Source: Neodiprion pinetum (Eukaryota > Arthropoda > Insecta > Hymenoptera > Diprionidae). From it: a stretch of DNA of 64,000 bases. Position 1 is the stretch's first letter; the number at the start of each line of letters is the position of its first letter. The position numbers and the translations under genes are program-made. The stretch lies in the NCBI RefSeq assembly GCF_021155775.2, contig NC_060233.1:19626037-19690036 (forward strand), in the 5' to 3' direction. The notes under the pieces were generated by a model. The model saw only the letters and a program-made list of their open reading frames with translations. It had not been told where the DNA came from and did no database searches. Positions 32,801-44,900 of the stretch are shown one piece after another.

Positions 32801-32819
32801 GAGATCAAGCCAGGAGTCA

Positions 32820-32904
<85 letters not shown>

Positions 32905-35900
32905 ATTGGCCCTCGCCTCAGCCTTTGCCGCGACTAGAAGCTTGTGAAGTCTAGAGGGAAACGCTTCATTCATAACAATGGTGTGAACAGAGCCAACCAG
33001 CGGCTAAGCTCGATCGGTGGTGCAAAGGCGCTCCTTAGTTTTCTTGGCAGTGAGCACACGCGTCCGTAGTTGCGACGAACGCAGTTTGACCACCAGTGGT
33101 AACGGGGTGTCTTTATGAAGCCTGGCCGGAGCGATGAGAAAGCGAATTGACATGATATCACTATCGACAATAGTAGTGTTGATCACCATCCGTATTCGCC
33201 TGATAACGGCACACTGGGCCTACTCAGAGTCACACGAGACACCCGAGATGTTGAGTTCGGCTGCATGTACTAGTGATAAAGCGCGATGAAATTCAGCCTG
33301 ACCGCTGGCCTAAGCCTGTTGCATCGCAGTGATATCATTGCGGAGTGTTTGATTTTTCTGCTCCAGCTGACCGATTCTTGCGGAGTTGGAATCGAGCTGC
33401 TTTTGCAGCACCAGCAGGTCACCTATCTACGCACTAAGTCCGTCAAAGCGCGCACTTACGAGCCTGTACAACTCCACAATCGTTCCCGGGGCCTCAGACC
33501 AGATCAAAACGGAACCGCATAACAACGAAAAAAAAAACAAGTCATTTTAAAGAGGTCCCTCAACGAGTATGGCTGATCTGGCGGTCGTGCATTCCTTCTT
33601 GGAAGCGGTTATTTTGGCAACGCGCTTTAATTGGGAGAACGCACAACATATGCCCCAACCGGCGTTTGAAACGTTGTTTAATGTTCAATGAATTGAATGG
33701 GCTCTCATTCAATGTACTAAAGTTTCCAAAATCGTAGAGAAAGGCAAGCCATATCTTTATGTACCGTGCTTCATAATTCAATAAGTTCAACTCCTCTTCT
33801 TTGACTGAAGACGTGGTGCAAAAAAAAGTCACTCAGAACTATTTCTGTTTTGGCTCATCTAGCGACGCCAAAATGTACATTTTATGTGCACTAACCAGAT
33901 ACAACTGCCGCTTATGCAAAAAGTCTCGAGTGGCCTGCCGTCAAACAGAATTCTGCGACGACTGTGGCAAAGTTAAACACGCGCTGAAGCGAATTGCAGA
34001 ACCACTGTGTTTCTTATTTGGATTCTAGCTATTTTATTTTCTCGACATTCTTTGTGCTTGCATCAATATGAAAATTGCCTAAATCGTGTTTCTCGTCATT
34101 CAATTGAGTTCAATTTGTTCAGCGTAATCCAATGAAGGTTGAACTCGTTGCGTCATGGTATGACAAAAATCCGAATAAACTCAGTCGGCCTTAGATTCGA
34201 TATCAATAACCAAAACGGAAGCAGGTGAGGAAAAAGACATGGCTAACCAGCCAATCTTCATGAACATCATGAATAGCTCCAAGCAGTTTCATGGTAACTC
34301 CACATTCTTCCTCACAAGAGTGGGTACATACCCAAGCGAAAGAGGTTTTGGGAAAACCATGCAAGTAGACAATTAAGTCTACTCTAAGCTCAAATGTTTG
34401 AACGAGAAGAGCGGAATATTTCCTAAGCAAATGAGATCCAAAGTTGCGGAAATTTCCTATTCTGTGATGTGTCTCAATGAAACAATCGCTACTGAAAATA
34501 GATCTCTCTAATACTTTGACGGGTTAGGAGGTCATCTGAAGATGTCTATCGAGCATAACCATTTGAATATGGTGCTGGAACTGGAAACACAAACGATCCG
34601 GATCCTTGTGCATCAAATCTAAACGGTTAACGCCAGTGACGTTTCAATACTCCTCGAGGTTTTCTAACAGCGTACAATCTCGGTTATCAGGCAATAATCG
34701 TTTGGTGAAAGTCGTCTTGCCACAGCTGATGTTTCCTTTAATGATAACCGTCAGAGGTCTCGATTCACCAGGGCAGATTCCAAAAGGGAGGTTACGTTTC
34801 CAATCGCTGACAACTGTAGGGGGGGTTAATTTCCTCCGAAGTTGACAGCAGAACCGATCTCACTTGAAAATATGCGTTAGGTTTTTGAGAGCTACCTCTA
34901 CATTTTCTCTATCTTCAAACGAAGCCAGTCGATCGAAGTTAACGAACTTCCGGCGCAAGTGAGTAGTCCTCCAGATCCTATACAAGACATCATTGACCCA
35001 GGTTATTACCAAATAAGCGCCCTCTCAGTTACTTTCCAGTTTCGGATATCGCCCTCTCTGCCTTCATGGTTGAATCGACCAAACAGAATCTCCCGGATTA
35101 AGAGTTGAATTTCTGGCTCTTGAATCATAGCGAGCTTTAAACGTGTGAAGCTGAGGAAATCTTATGTCTTGAAAATATATGAATTTCTTCAGGCGTTGTT
35201 GTAAAAGGTCGGCGTAATCTGTTTGCAACCTAATTTGTGTCAAAGGAGGGTCTTTCTTGAAATCTGACTGAAGGCAAAGATTCTATCCAGTGAGCATGGC
35301 AGTGGGCATGAGCTTCGTCTTCTTGGGTATTGCGGCCCTATAACTCAAAAAGAAAAGGGAAATCCAGTCGTCTCAGTTTCTTTGGTTTCTGTCTACGAAG
35401 AATGACAAACTCTAATGCAGAGTTCTGTTAAGGCGCTCAACCATACCGTCGAATTGAAGATAAAGAGGTGTCGTTCGAATCTTCTTACCCACTGAGCCCC
35501 GGGCAACCTCTTTCATTGAGCTCGATTCGAAATTTTGGCTCCTATCGGTATCCAGTTGCGAAGGTACTCCGTACTGGTAGACAAACTCTTTTACGATCGT
35601 TTGAGTTAGTCAAAGCCTCTTGGTTGGTGAAGGGAATCACCTCGAGCTACTTAGTAAAATAGTCGGCGACCACCAAGGCATACCTTTGTCCTCATTAGTT
35701 TGCCAGAAGAGGTTTGAGGATGTCCATCGCTACCCTCTCGAAAGGATCTCCAACATTGTAAACTTGTATGGAACTGCATCCTTTGCTTAGACGGCCTTTT
35801 TTCGCTACGCAAGCTTGACGTCTCCAACACTAGTCTTCCTCGTCACTCCGTCAACGCGGCCAAAAGTAGTGCGGTATCCACTAGGTTGTAACGTGTGCGG

Positions 35901-38900
35901 TTTTCTTGAGGTTTTTACCTATGAGAAAACCTCGTTATTTGAAGTTCTTTTGCCTCAACCCCTGAAATTAAGGTGAATATCGATAATATAAAGGACCCCC
36001 TCTGATGGGCAAAAGGAAGGTCGGTTTTTTCCGACCCAAAAATACCCTGAATCAGTTAGCTATACGGACTTAGGCGATACCAAAGCTGCCTTGGATTATG
36101 AACAAGCACCTCCTCCTTATGCTCCCTTACGTAAGACAAAAGCTGTGTCGCTTTTGCTACCGATCGGAGACAAGAGAGTGAGATGTATGTCACCCGTTTG
36201 AAGACACGGGTTTCCCGGTGCTCCCTTCTGACTACGAACTCGAAGTAAACAGAGTCGCCTTCCCACTTCTCATCTTGGGTTGATGACCCAAACACAACGC
36301 CGATCCTGCAGACCAGGGACAACCTTGGCTGTCTGTCGGTTTTTTTTTTTTGACAAGGTAAAATATACGCTATCATATAATTTCACGAGAACCGTAAAGT
36401 CTGAAATGTTACCAAGTGTACTTCAGGAGCCTGTACGTCCAGGTATCGACGATGATGTTATCATGGCTGATATTACTGAATTTAAAAACGAACGTCTATT
36501 GTCAATTGAGAATACTTGTAATAACGAATCTAACGGGAACAATGAGATTGCTTCACCGATCGGAAACGTAGTTCATTTCAACCGTGAATATTCATCTGAG
36601 AATCTCTCAAATGATGATATGAACGGGAACGATATTGATTATGATTTCGATCAATCTTCAACTGATTCCTTATCGCAAGAGATTTCCTCGCGAGCGTCGC
36701 ACGATGCTATGGTCGCCGTCAAGGAGAACGCCATCGACCCTGTTGCCAAAACTGTAACGGGAAAAATTTGCGACGGAAGTATGATCATTCCACGCGAGTT
36801 CTGGGAAAATTTTTGGACTGGTGGGATTCGTCTCAACCGCGGATGGTCTGATGCCTTGAACGAATATTTCAAGCAGCAATACCCCCACCGTGTTTTAGCG
36901 ATTCAGTGGCACAAATGTCATACCTCAAATCGACGACTGCCATCCTTTAATGCTGTTACTTAATGTGAAAACAGTTCTTTTACGTCATTTATATTTGAAG
37001 CGATGTCTGTGATTTTACAACAATTTACCCAGATCGAAGTTCACGTATACAAGAGCAAAGATATATTTCACGATGGCAAAGAAAGATATCGTCGCTTTAT
37101 TAGATCAGAGCGAAGGAAGAAAATAGCGAACGAATTAAGAAGCCAGACGCCAAGCTGCTTAATGTATAGTATGCTGTCTGAGGCCGGGGAAGATGTGTTG
37201 GTAGCAGGAAATTTGAACGATACACCTAGTCTGGTAACTATGCAAAAAATTTCAAGCGCGAATAATGTTGAGGGTGATCTAGACCCGGATGTGACCGAGC
37301 ATTTGAGGAAATTGACCATACAATTCAAAGCATTATGGCTTAGAAATCATTGCAAAGGTTATATACAGGCACATTCAATTCAATCCTTACATGTTGGTCT
37401 TTTCACCGAACAACAACTTAAGTACTTATTGTCGATAAAAAAGCCGGTATTCTGTAACTTGAACGCAACGGGCTACATTGTAGCACGACCATTTGACACA
37501 TCGAAGACGGTGTACTACTACGCGCTAGTGATACCAAGCAATGACGATAGTGGTACATTACCTGTCGCGGAGTTCATTTCTAGCGCCCACAACGTACCAT
37601 ATATTACGCGTTTTCTGTCGCTTCTAATTCACGCAATGAAAGTAGTGACTGATCGCAACATCGTCATCCACAAAATCGAAACCGAGTTCAGCCTTGAACT
37701 GATTCAATCCGCAATCATAGCATTCAACGTTATTCCACTGTTCCGCTATCTGGATATTATGTACGAATGGGTAAACAGCAACTGCGATACAAGTCCCTAT
37801 CTGACAATAGTCCACATATGCTCTTCACACCTTTTGCGTACAGTGATGAAGAAGGTTAAGATTTTGCTGACACGAAACGATCAGCACTTCGTAGCTTTGA
37901 AGCTGATTGCCAAATTGATCCATTGTTGTGATATTAAAAGTGCGGGAGATATTTTTCGACTAGCCGTTCTGGTATTTGGTATCGACAAAAAATCCAACGC
38001 AATGACCGATATCATAGCAAGTTCAACAGAATTCATTAATTTTGACAAAAATCTTGACGAAAATCCTGATCCTGGTTGCGACGAAGATGAAATTCTTTCT
38101 GACATCAAAGAATCTCGCGGTTCGCAACACACATCCCCATTTTATTCTTCCTTCAAAAATATATACGATACGGTAAAAAACGACGCTAACGTGAATGATG
38201 ATAAGGGGTATATTTATGAAAACGAATATTACTACTATGAATTTATAGTTTATTCAATGGAGTTTATTCAACTCTACTATGCTCTCTGGTCAGCCGTTGT
38301 TATTAGCAAGTTCGGTCTGTATAGAAACAGTAAAGTTCGACGCGCACTGCACCGCAGCGAACGGCAGCGAATTTTTATCTAGACATGGTTTCTTATGAAA
38401 GTGCGCGCATTGAACCGCAACGAACAGCAGCAAATAGCAGCGAACCGCGCCGAACCGCTGCGACAATTTGTGCGTGTACTACCCGGCTTCAATACGCAGC
38501 ATATTTCGATATTCTCACTATGTTTTCGTGCTTTACAAATTTAGTCATGTTACGCCCCGACGTACCACCTTGGCGTACCTTTTTCAAAATTCCATTTCAT
38601 TTCATTTCTTTGATTTCTTCAATGCACAGATATTATTTTATCAAAATCTCATATTCTAATAACGGCGAGTTCCACCCCTCCTGGCAAAAGTCACGTAGAG
38701 ACCAACAATGATCCCCAGTATAAGGTTCAAATTTTTTTCTTATAGCTGGTACCAAGAACTAACATAGGAGACTGCTGAGCTAGTAACAGCGGAGCTCAGC
38801 CTAATAATACCTCTCTTTTTAAGCCAAAATTATCATTAATATTCAGCATAAACTATTCATCCATTGTGAACTAAATTAAAATAGATTACCTATTAAGATG

Positions 38901-41900
38901 TATGGATGAATATGTGAACGTTGTACGTAAATATCTCTTGTTCATATTTTTAGTATGTCACCGACGAGATTGAGAATCGTCGGAACACCGTCGAAGAGCG
39001 TGAAGTAACGCTGACCGTGTAGATTCGGGCACCGGGAGGTCGCCCTCGCAGCTCATTGGCTAATTACCGTTGTAACTTATTACAACTGCAGCTCCTTGGA
39101 CCTTCAGGCCCAAGAAGCCACGTCTTTCGTCTGTTGAGTCGCGAGGTGCGTGGACGTCAACCCGTATTAGCCCTTCTTGAGCAATAGTAGCGTTCGGAAA
39201 ATCTTAGTTGTGACCGGCCTAAAGTCTCGCGCTAATTCGTCAAATTGGCGCATTCAGTTATTCTGTTATCTGCTAAAGACTCACTATCTTTTACGTTTCC
39301 ATCTTTTCTGTGCTTTACTAAATCACATCATTTCGAGAATATACATTCTTATGCCATTCCGTTTTCCGTAATTAAATTGAGGTCGGCCCTGATTCAACCG
39401 AATCAGGTAATTTTAAGTGCTAATAATAATAACTACATTATCATTTTTAATAAATAATCTTTGGAATCACTTTCAACATATATCAAAGTCAACAAATTGA
39501 CACTTTCAACCATAGCTTTTGATAGCAAGGTATCATTCTAAATCCATAAAGATTAAGTGCCCGACGTTCAACATTAGTTGATTCATCAACTCTTCCGAAC
39601 TTGAGGTGAGGCCCTGGTCCAGAATTCTACTGACGCAGACCGACACGATCCGACGGCTCTCAATCTCGCTCGAACTACACATCTGAAGATGAGTCAATGA
39701 GATTGCTAATCTTCGACATTGAACGAATTCTTGTTTTCGCCTTTTTGATCAAAACTACTGTAATACCCATTCAAAAGTAAGACTAGAGTTGGCGGCTAGC
39801 TTCACTACCCACAATTAGATCAAACGCATTAATCTAAAAAGAGAGATACAAAAATCACGACCAGCTAGTTATCACCATCGTTCAGAGTAGACGTTCTTGG
39901 TATCAAATAATAATATCACCTAGAATAGAATAACACACAATTTGCTCAAACACGCAAACGGTCAAATTTAGTGATTCCGCAGCTTCTCTGCATTTGAATA
40001 TAGATTCGTCCGTCAGCGTGAATTGTAGTATAAATTCAAACACTTTATAAATTTTTACTTTCGGCCACTACGACATTATCATCATTCATTGTTACCAACA
40101 TTTCAATTACCAAATCGTTACAGAATATATCTTGTCTTTTACCAGCTAAATCATTTCAAACCATTTATTTTGAAGGACGACATTTTCCCATTATTATTAT
40201 TATAACTTAGCCTCAATCATTTGAACAAACCTCACAGACCTGTACAGGACTATAGCAGCACGATCCTACAAATTACCGGCTTATCGAAAGGTAAGTCTTT
40301 CTTAGTTTTAATTCTTATTCATTGTCGTTACGTGGGAGCATCTTTGATTATTCATTGATCATCAACTACCACCGATCAGTACACTCTCACCCCCACGTAA
40401 CAGTCACATACATTTTTGGGCAATGATTAGCTGTTTTCGCAACGTCATGATCGAAAGCTACCCGTGCAGAAACTTTTGCTTATATTCGACGGTTTTTAAA
40501 TTAGTTTTAGGAACACGGAAGAGATTTTTTTCCGTAAGATCTGAATTACGAGTTTTTAACATAGGTAAAATTTTTTTTCCGTGACAGAAATGTCAGTGCA
40601 AGCCCCGGTCGAATCCCTTTTAAGGTCGTTTTCACATACTAATCCGGCTACGGCCTGTTGAAATAGCGGAGTTGAAATTTTTTCGCGCGTCGTCCCTATA
40701 TTATACAATCTGGCATGGTTTCTGGCCTCTTAAGCGGGGATCGCCGCTGTTCGGCGCGGCAAAGTGCGCGCACAATTTGATAAGCTCGCTGCCCTTCAGT
40801 GCGGTTCGCTACCATTCGCTGCGGTGCAATGCGCGTCGACCTTAATGCTACCATAGAAAGCTGGTTTCGAATAGTGAAGGATAATGTTTTTGAGAAAAAA
40901 AGTGCATTTCAGCTCCCAGACTCAGTTCAAAAATGGAATCCCACTTGCTGGGACGTATTCGACGTGGGGTGTATTCTTTGAAAACCGAAAGGCAAATTTA
41001 CCTAGATTAAATGCATCAATTTCCGCCGCATGGCCTCGTAGACAAATTATGCGATTTCATTGAAAGCCATCGTATGGCTAGATATAGAAAATTGACATGA
41101 TGGCAGCACTGGATACTGTCCGTACCGACAACCTCTTCTCTAACTCTAGGTCTACAAATAGGTTAATTATCCACTTTCATAATTAAAACAATAGACCTTG
41201 AATTATCTTGAGCGTGACCTGGATCGTGTACTATCTGAACAGCGGGAGAGGAACCAGGAGAGGAATACGGGGTTCGAGGTTCGTTCACACATTCATCCCT
41301 TCTTCTATCGGCTTGTAGACCAATCAACGTGGCCTACAGCAGGTCACGCATCCAATTTTTGTACCTTTAACAGTTGGAAAAGCTCTTGGTGTTGACATTC
41401 GGCCGCCTCGCGCTGCTGTTCAGCTGCTTCCAAAAGCTGCAGTTCGTGAACGGTGGCAGCCTTTTGTTGTTTTTGGATGATGAAGTTGAGTGATAGAGGC
41501 CGCTGACGGTGCGGTAACCGGTTCATGAGCTTGCGGAGTCTCATCCAGAAGAGGGTTGCCTTCACCGCTATCTCTAAAGCTATATTGAATATTCTATTGT
41601 ACATAATTTGGCAATTAGAGGAGTGTAAGGAGATTTTACCGGCTATTTCCCAATGTCTCTGGACCTCATCTCCAAGATGTCAAGGGCCATGTGGTCATTC
41701 TCAACTGCTGTGAATGCCCAGAGTGACGCGTCAGCGAACACAAGCAAAAGAGGATACCCTTGCCAGGCCTTAGGACGCGGGCTTGAAAGTAGACTATCCT
41801 AGAAGGAAGACGTAAAGCGCATTGGAACTGCCAAATCTGCTATTTTTTCTCATTGATGATAATAAAACATGTGTAATTAACTTTGAATAAAATATAGTCT

Positions 41901-44900
41901 CTCATAGATCGAAATTGGGATATACTATCAAGTACGTGTGGTGTAAGTGGACAATGAACGGAAACAGTGCTACTTATCGTCAACGGTAAAAATGAAAATA
42001 AGGCTATTGGTTGATGAACCAAAACACTACGGACCCCCTAGTTATCTCATAAATAACGAAAGAAAATTAAAGAGATCGTTGAAAAGTTAGAGGCCTATGA
42101 TATAATACGCGACAGTCACTCGCTGTATTTCAAAAGGCCATAAATATGCGTCTGGGTGATCTGCGATTTACCATCGCTTTAGTTTACGTTGATGACATTT
42201 CAATACTGGCGAAGCACTTCAGAATCTCAAGTTAGTCTTGGAAGCTCTGAAGAAATACAATTTCACGCTCAACCCTAAGAAATGTACATTCCTCCAAACA
42301 ACGATCAATTATATTATCTAGACAGGAAAATATCAGCAGAGTAGGTGCGACCAGGAGCATATAAAACTGCAACAGTGATAAAGGCAGTAGAACTGACTGA
42401 GATAACAGGTGCAAGATCGTTCTTAAGGCTTGTAGGTTTTTTTAGGAAATTTATTAGGAATTTCGCCCGACTGGTTGTGCCATCAACAGATTTGTTGTAG
42501 AAAGATGTACTCGTATGATGGATTTGGAGCCCAAAACAGTCGAACGTTATGCATGAGTTAAAACAGGTTCTTACAAAAAGACCAATCTTAGCAATTGTCG
42601 ACCCTACGCTTCACACAGAAGTACATATTGATATTAGTTCGATAAGACTACGTGCAATGCTTATACGAAAAAAAGAGGACGAAAAACGGGTCATTGCGTA
42701 TCACAGTTGTAAAAAACACGGTAGAGGAAACAAACTACCATTAATTTGATCTAAAAGCCCTGGCGGTGATCAAGGCGCATAAGCTGTACTGAATCCACCC
42801 ACTAGGGATCCACATCACAGTGGTCACTGACTGTATTGCAATGCGGGTGACCTCCATCAAAAGGGACATCCAGTTCCAAATTGTCAGATGGTGAGTGTAT
42901 ATGCAGGACTACGGATTTGACATCGTATACATATAGGCCAAGGTCTCAAGACGCGCATGTAGACTGCTTGAGCCGATATCCTGTCGTCTATCTGTCGATA
43001 GACGTTACTGAGGATGAATGGATCAAAGTAGTACAAATGCAAAGGACCCCGATATAGAAGTCACGCGGAAAATACTTGAAGCTGGGCAAGTACAGTCAGA
43101 TATGAAACGATAGTTTAAGAAATTCGACCTCACGGGCGGTGTAGTTTTTAGACGTACTGAAGGAGAGAATAAGAGAAGAATACTAGAGAGTTAGTGCCGC
43201 AAGTCTCGTGTTTCAATGTCGTAAAACTGTGTCACGGACATCAGGATCAATTTGCGTTAGATAATACCCTGAAAAAAATCGGAGGGAACTACTGGTTTAA
43301 GGGCATGTGTAGGTCTATTTTCGAATACGCAAAAGTGTGTCTAAATTGTTTATACTATAAATCCGCATCGGAAAAAAATAGGCTTCGTGCACCCAATAGA
43401 GAAGGTTGCACGACCGTTTCATACCATACATTCATTTCATGTGAGGTAAGTGTACTAGTCATTCACAACTTCAAACCCAATTATTGACCCTTTGATTTTA
43501 CAAAATAATAAATTTACAGCACAAATTGTGAATTTCTCGATGACTAAAACCAATTGCTAGAAGGTTGGACACTACAAATTTATTTTCTTGTAATCTTGGA
43601 ACTAAGGATCAACCAGATACAACCAAAATAGGTCAATAATTGGAACAGGGTCAATAACTGGTACACTAACCTTAGGACCATTCGTGAAGAGCCAACGCGA
43701 GAACACCGAAATACTGACAAGAAAACGTTTTCAGGTGTCCCCCTCCGATTTCGATTAAACTCTGGTATGTCGTAGAGGGTCAAAATCGATGACACACGTA
43801 TTTTTTTTTATCGGCCCGAACTCATTTTAAAGGGGTGAAACACCCCTCCAAAGTTGACCACCTCCAAAGATGATTTTTCTGTTTTGCATACAAGGAGGGG
43901 ATTTTGATAACTAATAATGATAGTAATAAATACCTTGTCAAAAGTGATGAAAAACACAATTCGAATATTCTCAAGAACTCTTTATTTTAGGGGTTAACTT
44001 GTATATGCAAAGTTCATTTTTCACATTAGAAACAGGTTGTTCATCAGAGCTCAATGAATCCCACAGCACTGTGAAGAGCATGCAAGAATACAGAATCCGT
44101 GCTTTCGATTTTTTTTCGAAAACTGAATTCTTATCGACTTTTTTCCCAATATAGCGGATTATGTTTAGTATTTAGCCGTGAATCATTGAATAACATTGTT
44201 TGAGGCTCGCATTCATTCTGGCATCGCTCTCTTATCATTTCACTGTTTCATCATTTTTTTTCAGGAAACGTCAATATTTTTCATTTCAAGCACACTATCA
44301 ACTACTCGAAAATTCGATGTGTGTCATATGTAAACAAGTCATATCTCTACTTGAATTAATTCTATGGCACAGATATTTGAGGGGTAAGGGCTGGGAAAAA
44401 AATAAACAAAAAACAAGTAGTGATTATTAGCCATTTTGCATTGAAAAAATTAATAAAGAAATTTTTTTTGTTACTTTGATTCATACACTAAATACACCTG
44501 TCAATAGTTTTGTAAATAAATTACGTTCTTATATAATACGAAATTGTTGAATATGCACATGATTCTACTTCCTCTACCGTGGCCACACCCTTTAAACAAA
44601 AACAAGTTCCAAGTTTATCTATGAATCGCTTTATGGATGATAGTCGGTACAATAATGATATTTATCACAAAAAAGCTGTAGGCAAAGTGATTTTTTACAC
44701 CAAGAACATCTGATTACTGCGACATTCGTGCAACCTTCAATTTCACAATTCGGATGAGATGACTGTCCAAATGCAAAATTGACGGGGTTATCAAATTCAT
44801 CAAGTTTCTTTGCAATGAACCCGCTTTTATGCCACGCATAACGAAACAAATTATGATATCGCGGAGATGACAGTTGGTTATGAACTAAAGACTGTAATTT

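Larger units (their letters stand above)
30228..33520 (-). mobile_element. APE-type LINE, decayed
   Basis: On the minus strand an ORF1-like part (33520 to about 32902), the end of an APE endonuclease, and a reverse transcriptase with its C-terminal region follow in order. Stops are frequent. A (GA)n tract sits at the ORF1/ORF2 junction and about 1 kb expected there is missing. A segment around 31780-32000 may be a further insertion. The pattern fits the Jockey/CR1 range; the clade was not resolved. Confidence 0.75.
33569..35930 (-). mobile_element. Gypsy relic C: divergent, carries kinase and antisense gene
   Basis: In minus orientation there are decayed pol (about 35930-34870), kinase (about 34850-34200) and, on the plus strand, an antisense-gene homologue (33569-34028). 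The gene order is the same as in copies A and B. Divergence from A and B is much greater than between them, so the module predates this lineage. LTRs were not found. Confidence 0.75.

Noticed and set aside
32765..32947. ORF with an Arg-Glu repeat across the (AG)n tract
   Set aside because: It is produced purely by the dinucleotide repeat.
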